Assembly (NCBI RefSeq): GCF_007002745.1 | Contig: NZ_SGNY01000006.1 | Coordinates: forward strand, 62,001 to 126,000 | From: Martinezella rhizogenes | Lineage (GTDB): Bacteria > Pseudomonadota > Alphaproteobacteria > Rhizobiales > Rhizobiaceae | DNA: 64,000 bases | Direction: 5' to 3' | Shown: positions 45,069-55,991 of the stretch, one piece after another | Numbering within the stretch: position 1 is the stretch's first letter | Layout of the letters: the number at the start of each line of letters is the position of its first letter | Made by a program: the position numbers and the translations under genes | Notes under the pieces: model-generated | The model's database searches: none | What the model was told of the DNA's origin: nothing | The model's input: the letters and a program-made list of their open reading frames with translations, nothing else

Positions 45069-45980
45069 ATGGTCAGTTTTTCCGAAAATATTCTTGTGAG
45101 ACCGCGTCGCTCGTTGCTGTCGGTTCCGGCCATCAATGTCAGGGCACTCGAAAAAATCCGCGATCTCGATTGCGACGGCGTGATCCTCGATCTTGAGGAT
45201 TCCGTCGCGCCCGACATGAAGGGCAAGGCGCGGGAAAATCTCCAAAAGCTGTTTTCAGACGCACCCTTTACCGGGCGCGAGGCAATTATCCGCATCAATC
45301 CGCTCTCCACTCCGGACGGGAGGGCGGATTTGGAGTTCGTTCTTTCCTGCCGGCCGGATGCGGTTCTTCTGCCGAAGGTGGAGCAGCCCGCTAATATTCA
45401 TGAAGTGGCCGACCTCCTGGCGGAGGCGGATGCGCCGCAGGCCATGAAGATCTGGGCAATGATCGAAACGCCGCTCGGTGTCCTTAACGCTGCGTCGATT
45501 GCCGATGCCGCCCATACGCCGGATGCGCGGCTTGCCGCTTTCGTCATCGGTCTTAACGATCTGCGCAAGGAAACCCGTGTTCCGGCCTTGCCCGGTCGCG
45601 CCTATCTTGTGCCATGGATGATGCAGGTGGTGCTTGCCGCCCGGGCTTATGGCCTCGATATCATTGACAGCGTCTCCAATGATTTCCGCGATGTCGCGGC
45701 TTTTCAGGTTGAATGCGAACAGGGGCGAGCGATGGGCTTTGACGGCAAGATGCTGATCCATCCCGCCCAGATCGAACCCGCCAACCGGCAATTCGGCCCG
45801 GATGAGGCGACGGTTGCGGAAGCTCGCGAGATTATTGCCGCTTTCGCAAAACCGGAATCTGTGGAATTGAACGTCATCAACATGAACGGGCGGATGATCG
45901 AGCGGCTGCATATGGTTGAGGCTGAGAGGCTGGTCGCCATGGCCGATATCATCGCCCAAAGAAAGGCAGAAAAGACGTGA
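45069..45980 (+). CDS. HpcH/HpaI aldolase-citrate lyase family protein (CitE-like)
   Basis: A 303-residue CitE-like protein with RRSLLSVPAINVRALEKI near residue 13, VILDLEDSVAPDMKGKAREN near residue 39 (metal-binding acidic residues), IRINPLSTPDG, PKVEQPANIHEV, IWAMIETPLGVLNA near residue 131, and FDGKMLIHPAQIEPANRQF near residue 222. Relatives cleave or hydrolyse acyl-CoA thioesters such as malyl-CoA, methylmalyl-CoA or citramalyl-CoA; no citrate lyase partners (CitD, CitF) are near, so it is not a citrate lyase subunit. Its stop overlaps the DUF1737 gene by four bases. Confidence 0.88.
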   Translation: MVSFSENILVRPRRSLLSVPAINVRALEKIRDLDCDGVILDLEDSVAPDMKGKARENLQKLFSDAPFTGREAIIRINPLSTPDGRADLEFVLSCRPDAVLLPKVEQPANIHEVADLLAEADAPQAMKIWAMIETPLGVLNAASIADAAHTPDARLAAFVIGLNDLRKETRVPALPGRAYLVPWMMQVVLAARAYGLDIIDSVSNDFRDVAAFQVECEQGRAMGFDGKMLIHPAQIEPANRQFGPDEATVAEAREIIAAFAKPESVELNVINMNGRMIERLHMVEAERLVAMADIIAQRKAEKT

Positions 45981-46183
45981 AGGTCTATCGTTTCATAACC
46001 GGCCCCGACGACTCAAAATTCTGTCACCGGGTCACGGAAGCGTTGAACAAGGGATGGGAACTTGCGGGTTCGCCGAGTTATGCCTTTAACGCCGCAAGCG
46101 GTGTCATGCATTGCGGCCAGGCCGTGACCAAGGTGGTCGAGGGCAAGGAATATCATCCGGACATGAAGCTCGGCGAGCAATAA
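45977..46183 (+). CDS. DUF1737 small protein
   Basis: A 68-residue protein matching the DUF1737 pattern (KVYRFITGPDDSKFCHRVTEALNKGWELAGSP-type start, in particular LNKGWELAGSPSYAFN). The family is small and of unknown function, often following other short genes. The four-base overlap with the CitE-like gene suggests translational coupling. Confidence 0.85.
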   Translation: MKVYRFITGPDDSKFCHRVTEALNKGWELAGSPSYAFNAASGVMHCGQAVTKVVEGKEYHPDMKLGEQ

Positions 46184-46199
46184 GACGCGCCGCGGCGGG

Positions 46200-46640
46200 C
46201 TATCGCTCCGCAGCGGCCTCGTCGGCGCTTTCTTCTATCCGCTCCATGTCGTCATCCGACAGGCCGAAATGATGGCCGATTTCATGGATGAGGACATGGG
46301 TGATGATATCACCAAGCGTTTCCTCGTTCTCGGCCCAGTAGTCGAGAATGGGGCGGCGATAAAGCGTGATGCGGTTCACCATCTCGCCCGTTTCCATGGT
46401 GAAACGTTCGGAGATGCCACGACCCTCGAATAGTCCGAGGAGATCGAAGGGCGTTTCGAGCGCCATGTCCTCGAAGACTTCATCGGTCGGGAAATCCGCG
46501 ATCTCGATGATGAGATCCTTCGTCAAGGCGCGGAATTCTTCTGGCAGGTGGCCATATGCCTCGATCGCAAGCGACTCGAAGGCGGAAATTGTCGGCGCAT
46601 GGCGGTCCCGCCAATCGTCGGTCTGGTCTATGCGGGCCAT
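46200..46640 (-). CDS. Zincin-like metallopeptidase-family protein
   Basis: A 146-residue protein with the zincin motif HEIGHHFGLSDDD near residue 118 (HExxHxxGxxD), typical of the small MetZn-type family (PF06262, formerly DUF1025). The remainder is acidic. ATG at 46640 has GGAG about 6 bases upstream; the longer frame to 46673 is not needed. The substrate is unknown. It converges with the CitE/DUF1737 pair. Confidence 0.87.
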   Translation of the reverse strand: MARIDQTDDWRDRHAPTISAFESLAIEAYGHLPEEFRALTKDLIIEIADFPTDEVFEDMALETPFDLLGLFEGRGISERFTMETGEMVNRITLYRRPILDYWAENEETLGDIITHVLIHEIGHHFGLSDDDMERIEESADEAAAER

Positions 46641-46970
46641 TTCTGCTCCTTGTTGGTAGGCCCATATAAACACTTGCTGCGCAAATTTCGAGACCTGACT
46701 GCTTCACCCGCCGAAAAAGCATGAAATTCTTGGCGTTACAGTTACTTTTCAAGCCGTCGTCATCTTGACATAAACCGGCGTCTCGCGTAATCGGCACCCA
46801 AATTGATGGCGTAGTGCGCCTTCTGTTTATTCCGTCCTCAAAGGCGGCTTCACCGGCAGACATTCAAAGGGACCTCTTGTCCCGACGGGTTTCTACCAAA
46901 TTCCGACTGATAAAAAGACGGCGAGCTTGCTTTGGCGGGCAGAGCCGGAACGAACATGAAAGGATAAAAA
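46641..46970. other. Non-coding region upstream of rplU
   Basis: These 330 bases hold no convincing gene. They contain a candidate promoter (46767-46795) and a small hairpin GGGAC/GTCCC at 46869-46883, in the probable rplU leader. Confidence 0.6.
46767..46795 (+). promoter_or_regulatory. Candidate rplU promoter
   Basis: TTGACA at 46767-46772 and TAATCG at 46790-46795 with a 17-base spacer. The -35 is a consensus match; the -10 is partial. It would make a leader of about 170 bases. Confidence 0.4.
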
Positions 46971-47285
46971 ATGTTCGCAGTCATCAAGACCGGCGGTAAG
47001 CAGTACCGCGTAGCGGCCGACGCCGTGCTGACCATCGAAAAGCTGGAAGCAGAGGCAGGCGCAACTGTAGAATTCACCGAAGTTCTCGTTGTTGGCGAAG
47101 GCGCCGACGCCAAGTTCGGTGCTCCCTTCGTCAAGGGTGCCATCGTCAAGGCTGAAGTTGTCGAGCACAATCGCGGCAAGAAGGTTATCGCCTTCAAGAA
47201 GCGTCGTCGTCAGAACTCCAAGCGTTCGCGCGGCCATCGTCAGCATCACACTGTCGTCCGCATCACGGACATCGTTGCTGCCTGA
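46971..47285 (+). CDS. rplU: 50S ribosomal protein L21
   Basis: A 104-residue L21 with the family start [29 protein letters not shown] near residue 47, and the signature [23 protein letters not shown] at the C-terminus. GAAAGGATAAAAA precedes the ATG. It forms the usual rplU-rpmA pair. Confidence 0.98.
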   Translation: MFAVIKTGGKQYRVAADAVLTIEKLEAEAGATVEFTEVLVVGEGADAKFGAPFVKGAIVKAEVVEHNRGKKVIAFKKRRRQNSKRSRGHRQHHTVVRITDIVAA

Positions 47286-47325
47286 TCGGCGCGACACGGG
47301 AAACAAGGTTTAAAGGAGAACTCCA

Positions 47326-47595
47326 ATGGCACACAAAAAAGCTGGCGGTTCCTCGCGTAACGGTCGCGATTCTGAATCCAAGCGCCTTGGCGTAAAGAAG
47401 TTCGGCGGCGAAGCCGTCATTCCAGGCAACATTATTCTGCGCCAGCGTGGCACGCAGTGGCATCCGGGCGCCAACGTCGGCATCGGCAAGGACCACACGA
47501 TTTTTGCGCTGACCGCTGGCAATGTAAACTTCCGCACGAAGGCCAATGGCCGCGTGTTCGTATCCGTGGCTCCGAAAGCGGAAGCCGCAGAATAA
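47326..47595 (+). CDS. rpmA: 50S ribosomal protein L27
   Basis: An 89-residue L27. It starts [21 protein letters not shown] and contains the [19 protein letters not shown] block; its N-terminal tail reaches the peptidyl-transferase centre. It lies 40 bases after rplU, with AAGGAGAA before the ATG, and is followed by a terminator. Confidence 0.98.
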
Positions 47596-47666
47596 GCCGG
47601 TAAGCGTCATATGCAGCCGGTGTCCCATCGACCCGGCTGAGACGTATCAGGTCCAGTCAAGAAAAC

Positions 47667-47705
47667 AGGGGAGATGGGGCACCACCCAACTCCCCTTTTT
47701 CTTTA
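47667..47705 (+). terminator. Terminator after rplU-rpmA
   Basis: AGGGGAG pairs with CTCCCCT, with an inner TGGG/CCCA stem, followed by TTTTT. It separates the ribosomal operon from the acetyltransferase pair. Confidence 0.85.
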
Positions 47706-47726
47706 ACCTCATGGAGGGACTGAACC

Positions 47727-48359
47727 ATGCAAGCTGAATTGTTAAGGGTCGACCAATCACGGTCACCCGAAGAGCGGCCGAGGCCCGATCGGTCGAGGAG
47801 CGATTGCCCCGTTTTACTGTCGCAGAGGCTGGTTTTACGCAAGCCTCACGAAGAAGACATCGACGCCCTTGCCCATCTTGCCAACAATGCCAATATCGCG
47901 ACCATGGTGTCGCGTATGCCGCACCCTTACACGGCCAAAGACGCCGCGGATTTTGTGCGACGCTCCAAAGCTGGCGAGATTGGCAAGTGCGTCTATGCGA
48001 TTACCCGCATGGACAATGGCGAGTTTCTGGGCTGCTGCGCGCTCGAACCCCAGGAAGACGAAAAGACGCTGGAGATCGGTTACTGGCTAGGCGAACCCTA
48101 CTGGAACCGCGGCTATATGACGGAAGCGGCGCATGCGCTGATCGATATGGCCTTCCGCACGCGTGAAATCGACCAGATCGATGCCCGTTGCCGGGTCACT
48201 AACATCGCGTCGCGCCGCGTCATCCAGAAGTGCGGTTTCCAGTTCCAGGGGTCCGGCATGGTCGGCTCGCTGGCGCTTGGCGGCATGGTGCCGGTCGAAT
48301 GGTACAGGCTGGACCGCAAGACCTGGGTGTCGCTGAAGAGCTGGGGGGACATGGGATGA
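47727..48359 (+). CDS. GNAT-family N-acetyltransferase (RimJ/RimL-like), first of a tandem pair
   Basis: A 210-residue GNAT protein of the RimJ/RimL type, with RLVLRKPHEEDIDALAHLAN near residue 34, GYWLGEPYWNRGYMTEAAHALID near residue 118, and the RVIQKCGFQFQGSG acetyl-CoA-end segment. The first 30 residues (charged, RSPEERPRPDRSRSD) are extra to the domain. It lies between rpmA and obgE, with its stop overlapping the second GNAT start. Acetyl acceptor unknown. Confidence 0.88.
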   Translation: MQAELLRVDQSRSPEERPRPDRSRSDCPVLLSQRLVLRKPHEEDIDALAHLANNANIATMVSRMPHPYTAKDAADFVRRSKAGEIGKCVYAITRMDNGEFLGCCALEPQEDEKTLEIGYWLGEPYWNRGYMTEAAHALIDMAFRTREIDQIDARCRVTNIASRRVIQKCGFQFQGSGMVGSLALGGMVPVEWYRLDRKTWVSLKSWGDMG

Positions 48360-48946
48360 GTGCGCTCGAACTGACCCGTCGCCGGGCTGCCACCACCGTG
48401 GCGCCGCCCGGCCCCTGCCCCGTCATCGAGACGCGGCGACTGGTGTTGCGGCCGCAGCGACTTTCCGATGCCGGCAGCATTGCGGAATCACTTGGCGATT
48501 TCGCCGTGACGAAGATGCTGGCCCGCGTTCCCGCGCCCTACCACAAGCAGGATGCGCTGGAATGGCTGGTGCTGCGTACCTCCGGTACACTGCCCGACTG
48601 GGATTTCGCCATCACCAGTGGTGACGATACCCTGATCGGCATCGTCTCGGTGGAGTTGCGGCATGGCGAGTGGCATCTCGGCTACTGGCTGAACCGCTTC
48701 TACTGGGGCAAGGGTTACATGACCGAGGCGGTTGCTGCCGTGGTCGAGCGGTTTTTCCGCCGCATGCCCGGGGTGATCCTTCATTCCGGCGTGTTTGCGG
48801 ATAATCCCGCTTCGCTGCGTGTGCAGGAAAAACTCGGCTTCCGGGTGACCGGCTGCCATCAGATCTACGCCACGGCGCGGGCCGCGATGGTGGCGCATAT
48901 CGATACGATGATCACGGCAGAGGATTTCATCCGGCCGCACCGCTGA
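48356..48946 (+). CDS. GNAT-family N-acetyltransferase, second of a tandem pair
   Basis: A 196-residue GNAT protein similar in plan to its neighbour: ETRRLVLRPQRLSDAGSIAESL near residue 24, GYWLNRFYWGKGYMTEAVAAVVE near residue 107, and LRVQEKLGFRV. ATG at 48356 overlaps the preceding TGA; the frame open to 48230 is inside the first gene. The pair probably arose by tandem duplication. A 13-bp hairpin follows. Confidence 0.88.
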   Translation: MSALELTRRRAATTVAPPGPCPVIETRRLVLRPQRLSDAGSIAESLGDFAVTKMLARVPAPYHKQDALEWLVLRTSGTLPDWDFAITSGDDTLIGIVSVELRHGEWHLGYWLNRFYWGKGYMTEAVAAVVERFFRRMPGVILHSGVFADNPASLRVQEKLGFRVTGCHQIYATARAAMVAHIDTMITAEDFIRPHR

Positions 48947-48954
48947 CAATCAAA

Positions 48955-48985
48955 ACAAGGCCGGTTTACCCCAAACCGGCCTTGT
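48955..48985 (+). terminator. Terminator-like hairpin after the GNAT pair
   Basis: ACAAGGCCGGTTT pairs perfectly with AAACCGGCCTTGT around a short loop. The T-run is poor, but the stem is strong. Confidence 0.7.
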
Positions 48986-49015
48986 CTCACGCAGGGGCTT
49001 GCCGCACGATAGTCT

Positions 49016-49044
49016 TTGACCTCGTGACGAAGCGCTTGTATTCG
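49016..49044 (+). promoter_or_regulatory. Candidate obgE promoter
   Basis: TTGACC at 49016-49021 and TATTCG at 49039-49044 with a 17-base spacer, 70 bases upstream of the obgE start. Confidence 0.45.
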
Positions 49045-49102
49045 AAACGACGATATTTTTGTTTGACGCAATGCCATGATTGTTGCGTCCGCAAACCGAT
49101 AG

Positions 49103-51340
<2,238 letters not shown>

Positions 51341-51348
<8 letters not shown>

Positions 51349-52627
51349 ACAGGCCGTGAAGCAGAGCCATGATATTGACGCGTTGATGATGACCATCGGC
51401 GCTCAGGCAAAAGCTGCTTCGCGACCGTTGTCCATCGCAGGGACGGATCAGAAGAACCGCGCGCTTCTTGCCATGGCATCCGCCATAGAGGCGTCGAGGG
51501 GTGTGATCCTTGCCGCCAACAAGAAAGATCTGGCGGCTGCGGACACTGCCGGGCTTGCCGCTTCCTTTATCGACAGGCTTACCCTCAACGAGGCGCGGAT
51601 CGCCGGCATTGCCGAAGGCATTCGCTCGGTTGCTGCGCTGGCCGATCCGGTCGGCGAGGTCATTGCCGCCTGGGATCGCCCTAATGGGCTGAAGATCGAG
51701 CGCGTGCGTACGCCGCTCGGCGTCATCGGTGTTATCTACGAAAGCCGCCCCAATGTGACGGCGGATGCTGGCGCGCTCTGCCTCAAGGCCGGTAATGCCG
51801 TCATCCTGCGCGGCGGATCGGATTCGCAACATTCATCGCGTGCTATCCATGCCTGCCTTGTGGAAGGTTTGAAGATTGCCGGTCTGCCCGAACATTCCAT
51901 CCAGCTGGTGCCGGTGACGGACCGCGCCGCCGTCGGCGCGCTTTTGGGTGGATTGAGCGGCACGGTCGATGTGATTGTGCCGCGCGGTGGCAAAAGCCTG
52001 GTTGCCCGGGTGCAATCGGAAGCGCGGGTGCCGGTTTTTGCGCATCTGGAAGGCATTTGCCATATCTATGTCGATGCCTCGGCCGATCTCGCTATGGCAA
52101 AGCGTATCGTCGTCAACGCCAAGATGCGCCGCACCGGCATTTGTGGTGCGGCCGAAACCCTGCTGGTGGATGCCGCCGCTGTTTCCACGCATCTGGCGCC
52201 GCTCGTCAATGACTTGATCGCAGCCGGTTGCGAAGTGCGCGGTTCGCAGGCGGTCCGTCATGTGGTCGAGGGTCTGAAGGCCGCGACGGAAGAGGACTGG
52301 CGCACCGAATATCTCGATGCGATCATTTCGGTCGCCGTGGTGGACGGTATTTCGGGTGCGATCGATCATATCGGCACCTATTCCTCCAACCATACCGAGG
52401 CGGTGATCGCCGAGGACCCTCACGTGGTCGAACGTTTCTTCAATGAACTCGATTCGGCCATTCTGCTGCACAACGCCTCGACGCAATTTGCCGATGGCGG
52501 CGAATTCGGCATGGGTGCGGAAATCGGCATAGCCACCGGAAAGATGCATGCGCGCGGCCCTGTCGGCGTCGAGCAGCTCACTTCGTTCAAATACCGTGTG
52601 CATGGCACCGGCCAGACACGGACCTGA
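51341..52627 (+). CDS. proA: Gamma-glutamyl phosphate reductase ProA
   Basis: ProA reduces glutamyl-5-phosphate with NADPH, the second step of proline synthesis. The 428-residue protein has [23 protein letters not shown] near residue 120, [12 protein letters not shown], the catalytic cysteine in [17 protein letters not shown] near residue 265, and [35 protein letters not shown] C-terminus. ATG at 51341 is preferred over nearby in-frame ATGs because of the AAGGA at 51328-51332. Confidence 0.96.
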
Positions 52628-52669
52628 TATTTGCCGACTGAGAAGCGCCTGGACCGACGTTATCTCACC

Positions 52670-53254
52670 ATGCCGCATGCGGAGCGCGGCATGGTTGTCG
52701 GGCTGTTCGGCGGCTCTTTTAATCCGCCGCATGCCGGCCATGCGCTGGTGGCCGAGATCGCACTGCGTCGGCTGGGTCTCGACCAGCTCTGGTGGATGGT
52801 CACGCCGGGTAATCCGCTGAAAAGCCGCTCCGAACTGGCGTCCCTTGAAAACCGTATCGTCGCCTGCGAAAAACTCGTGAGCGATCCGCGTATCAAGGTG
52901 ACGGCATTCGAAAAATCGCTGGGCATCAGCTATACGGCCAATACGCTTGCCAAGGTGAAGGCGAGAAATCCGCATGTTCGCTTCATCTGGATCATGGGCG
53001 CCGACAATCTGAAAAGCTTTCATCGCTGGCAGAAGTGGCGCACGATTGCCGAGACTTTTCCTATTGCCGTGATCGACCGGCCCGGCTCCACCCTGTCTTA
53101 CCTCTCCTCCACCATGGCTCAGGCCTTCAGCCAGGCGCGGATAGACGAGGATGATGCGGGGGTTTTATGGAAAAAGCGGGCTCCCGCCTGGGTCTTCATC
53201 CATGGTCCTCGTTCGACGCTCAGTTCCACGGCGCTGCGCAATAATCACAAATGA
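52670..53254 (+). CDS. nadD: Nicotinate-nucleotide adenylyltransferase NadD
   Basis: NadD adenylates nicotinate mononucleotide in NAD synthesis. The 194-residue protein has VGLFGGSFNPPHAGHALVAE near residue 9, WWMVTPGNPLK near residue 41, and FIWIMGADNLKSFHRWQKW near residue 105, which define the family, and the ISSTALR-type end (LSSTALRNNHK). ATG at 52670 gives the family start; TTG at 52631 would add 13 residues. It precedes rsfS and rlmH, the usual neighbours. Confidence 0.95.
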   Translation: MPHAERGMVVGLFGGSFNPPHAGHALVAEIALRRLGLDQLWWMVTPGNPLKSRSELASLENRIVACEKLVSDPRIKVTAFEKSLGISYTANTLAKVKARNPHVRFIWIMGADNLKSFHRWQKWRTIAETFPIAVIDRPGSTLSYLSSTMAQAFSQARIDEDDAGVLWKKRAPAWVFIHGPRSTLSSTALRNNHK

Positions 53255-53380
53255 TGTATGCGGCGGTCGTTGAAGGCTCCATATCTTGAAAAGTTAATGC
53301 TTTGATGCCACCTTTATAAAGTGACGCAGAGAATCGCGTCGCCCAGTATCTGTTTTGTCATTCTTGGAAAGGGAAAACCT

Positions 53381-53794
53381 CTGACAACAGTACACAGCAA
53401 GGGAAAAGCATTTGTTGCTATCCCGAAGGGCCAGGACAGTGGCGACGATGCCGCCGATCATGCCCTCGAAACCGTCCTCGCGAGCCTCGAGGACTCCAAG
53501 GCTGAAGATATCGTATCTCTCAACATTGCCGGAAAATCGGCGCTTGCTGACTACATGGTTGTAGTCTCCGGGCGATCGAATAGGCACGTTTCGGCGATTT
53601 GCGAGCATCTTCTCAAGGATATGAAGGATGAGGGGTTCGGCAACGCCCGCGTCGAAGGTCTGGAGATCGGAGACTGGGTACTGATTGATGCCGGCGATGT
53701 CATCGTTCATGTGTTCCGTCCGGAAATCCGCGCCTTCTACAACATTGAAAAAATGTGGGCGACGCCGGAAATGTCGGAAGAAACACTGCATTGA
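53381..53794 (+). CDS. rsfS: Ribosomal silencing factor RsfS
   Basis: RsfS binds L14 on the free 50S subunit and blocks subunit joining. The core VLASLEDSKAEDIVSLNIAGKSALADYMVVVSGRSNRHV-type region and WVLIDAGDVIVHVFRPEIRAFYNIEKMW are diagnostic. The start is unclear: no ATG precedes the domain. GTG at 53321 (157 residues) is the annotator's usual choice, but CTG at 53381 (137 residues) has a strong GGAAAGGG site 7 bases upstream, and the residues before it look unlike coding family sequence. Confidence 0.9.
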   Translation: MTTVHSKGKAFVAIPKGQDSGDDAADHALETVLASLEDSKAEDIVSLNIAGKSALADYMVVVSGRSNRHVSAICEHLLKDMKDEGFGNARVEGLEIGDWVLIDAGDVIVHVFRPEIRAFYNIEKMWATPEMSEETLH

Positions 53795-53817
53795 TGCGGT
53801 GAGCCTTTGATCGAGTG

Positions 53818-53883
53818 CATCGTGTCTGCCGAAGGTCATCTCTGCCTTCGGCACGATGTCTCTGGCCGGAAATCGAACCGGCC
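53818..53883. other. Two hairpins between rsfS and rlmH
   Basis: GCCGAAGG/CCTTCGGC extended by CATCGTG/CACGATG arms (53818-53858), then GGCCGG/CCGGCC (53864-53883). No clear T-run follows; they may be RNA-processing or attenuation structures. Confidence 0.5.
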
Positions 53884-53951
53884 GCATAGGAATCCGCATT
53901 CTATGCTGTTAAGAGCGTGACCCTGTTTGTCACGACAGTCACAGGTTTGCG

Positions 53952-54434
53952 ATGCGGATTTCGATTTTTGCGGTGGGACGGCTTAAAACCGGCCCTGAAA
54001 AGGATCTTGCGACCCGTTATATCGAACGCCTCGCGAAGACCGGCCCGGCAATCGGGCTGGAGTTTTCGCGGGTGATCGAGGTCGCGGAAAGTCGGGCGTC
54101 GAATGCGGAGACGCGCAAGCGTGAAGAAGCGGCGATGCTTGAAAAACACCTGGCCGACGGTGCAGTGCTTGTGCTGCTCGACGAACGCGGCAAGGCGCTG
54201 GATAGTCCTGCATTTGCCACGTTTTTTGGCGACCTGCGCGATAGCGGCAAGCGGGACCTCATCATTGCCATTGGCGGGGCTGACGGTCTCGATCCCGCGC
54301 TTTACGACAGGGCGGCGGCCGTTCTCAATCTCGGCAAGCTCACATGGCCACACCAGATCGTTCGTATTCTGATCGCCGAACAGCTTTACCGCGCCGTCAC
54401 AATCCTTTCCGGTCACCCGTATCATCGGGTTTGA
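53952..54434 (+). CDS. rlmH: 23S rRNA (pseudouridine-1915-N3)-methyltransferase RlmH
   Basis: RlmH methylates pseudouridine 1915 in 23S rRNA on the 70S ribosome. The 160-residue SPOUT protein has AVGRLKTGPEKDLATRYIERL at the start, LLDERGKALDSPAFATF near residue 75, the knot residues IIAIGGADGLDPALYDRA near residue 103, and KLTWPHQIVRILIAEQLYRA at the end. rsfS-rlmH adjacency is conserved in many bacteria. Confidence 0.96.
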   Translation: MRISIFAVGRLKTGPEKDLATRYIERLAKTGPAIGLEFSRVIEVAESRASNAETRKREEAAMLEKHLADGAVLVLLDERGKALDSPAFATFFGDLRDSGKRDLIIAIGGADGLDPALYDRAAAVLNLGKLTWPHQIVRILIAEQLYRAVTILSGHPYHRV

Positions 54435-54593
54435 GCGGGTTTAGGGTATAAAACTCGTCTCAATTTCAACATGAAGCTCCGCGAGACGAAAAGGCGCAGA
54501 TGGCTTTGCCGTTGCCCTCTTTCAGGCCCCTTGGAAGATCGCAGCAAAATCTCTAGTATCAGCGCCTCTGCTTCGGCATCAAAGAAAGATCAA

Positions 54594-55991
54594 ATGGACA
54601 AAAGGTCTCAACGAAAACAGCGCGCTGCCCTTGCGGGCGCGGTTATTGCTGCTTTCGTCATGGGGGCCGGTCCAGCCTATTCGCGGGACGAGGCGGGCGC
54701 GGTTCCGGCCGAGAATGGCGATTCATCGCCGGACGAGTTGCAGACACTGGAGAAGCGCCGTGACCAGAACCGCCAGGATCTGGAGGAACTGGTCGACAGC
54801 ATCGGCCTTTCGGAGGACAAGACCCGCAATCTTGAGGAAAGCATCGCTTCCCTCAATCAGGACAGCGCCCGTATCCGGGAAGAGCTGATCGCATCTGCGG
54901 CGCGGCGCAAGGCACTGGAAACCAAGATCAGTGACGGTGAGGATCGCCTCGCCAAGCTTTCCGTTCGCGAAGACGGTGTCAAAGCGTCGTTACGTGAAAG
55001 GCGCGGCGTGCTGGCGGAAGTTCTGGCCGCATTGCAGCGCATGGGCAGAAACCCGCCGCCTGCCCTTCTCGTTTCGCCGGAGGATGCACTTGCTTCCGTG
55101 CGTAGTGCTATTCTTCTCGGTGCCGTCGTTCCGGGCATTCGTGGTGAAACCGACAAGCTGGTGTCCGCTCTCAAAGAATTGACTGATCTCAGGCAGGCAA
55201 TCGCTCGCGAAAAGGACGATCTTACGGGTATGATGACGGCAAGTCTGGAAGAGGAAAAACGCCTCGACCTGCTGATTGCCGAAAATGACCGCAAGAACAC
55301 CCAGACGGCGGCAGAGCTTGAGGCGGAACGCAAACGATCCGAGGAACTGGCAAGCAAAGCGACCAGTCTTGAAGGTCTGGTCAGTTCGCTTGAAGGCGAG
55401 ATTACGTCAGTACGGGAAGCCATGGAAAAAGCGCGGGCTGAAGAGCAGCGCGTGGCACGTCTTTCGGAAGCCGAACGTGAAAAGGAGCGCGCTGCGGCTG
55501 CGGCTGGAATGCCTGATAAAAACCGCATTGCGCCCGCATATCCCTTCGCGAGTTTAAAGGGAAAACTGGAGGTTCCGGTCGCGGGCGAGGTGCTCAGGCG
55601 CTTTGGTGATGCTGACGGTACTGGCCATTTTTCCAAGGGAATTGTCGTTGCGAGCGGACCCGAAGCCATCGTGACGGCGCCTGCAGACGGCTTTGTGGTG
55701 TTTGCCGGAGATTTTCGCAGTTACGGCCGGATGATCATCCTCAACACGGGTGATGGATATCATGTGGTGATGACGGGCATGGACAATGTGAGGACACGGC
55801 AGGGAATGTTCGTGTTCTCCGGAGAGCCCATCGCCTCCATGGGTGCAAAAAGAGTAGCGAGTGCAGCAGCATTGGCGCTGGAAACCGACAGGCCAACGCT
55901 TTACATTGAGTTCAGGAAAGATGGTGTGCCGGTTGATTCCCAACCTTGGTGGACCGCAAAAAATACCGGAAGGGCGCACAATGATTCGTAA
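54594..55991 (+). CDS. Murein hydrolase activator EnvC-like, M23/LytM protein
   Basis: A 465-residue protein with an N-terminal hydrophobic segment (LAGAVIAAFVMGAGPAYS, cleavage likely after residue 33), long coiled-coil heptads (about residues 45-320), and a C-terminal LytM/M23 domain from about residue 325 (LEVPVAGEVLRRFGD, HFSKGIVVASG, VVFAGDFRSYGRMIIL). The LytM zinc ligands are not clearly intact (the expected HxxH/HxD pairs are missing), which fits an EnvC-type activator rather than an active peptidase. ATG at 54594 gives the signal peptide. Its stop overlaps the next gene. Confidence 0.9.
   Translation: MDKRSQRKQRAALAGAVIAAFVMGAGPAYSRDEAGAVPAENGDSSPDELQTLEKRRDQNRQDLEELVDSIGLSEDKTRNLEESIASLNQDSARIREELIASAARRKALETKISDGEDRLAKLSVREDGVKASLRERRGVLAEVLAALQRMGRNPPPALLVSPEDALASVRSAILLGAVVPGIRGETDKLVSALKELTDLRQAIAREKDDLTGMMTASLEEEKRLDLLIAENDRKNTQTAAELEAERKRSEELASKATSLEGLVSSLEGEITSVREAMEKARAEEQRVARLSEAEREKERAAAAAGMPDKNRIAPAYPFASLKGKLEVPVAGEVLRRFGDADGTGHFSKGIVVASGPEAIVTAPADGFVVFAGDFRSYGRMIILNTGDGYHVVMTGMDNVRTRQGMFVFSGEPIASMGAKRVASAAALALETDRPTLYIEFRKDGVPVDSQPWWTAKNTGRAHNDS

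Noticed and set aside
54857..55669. A 270-residue serine/arginine-rich open frame opposite the M23 gene
   Set aside because: Serine-rich antisense of the coiled-coil region; composition artefact.
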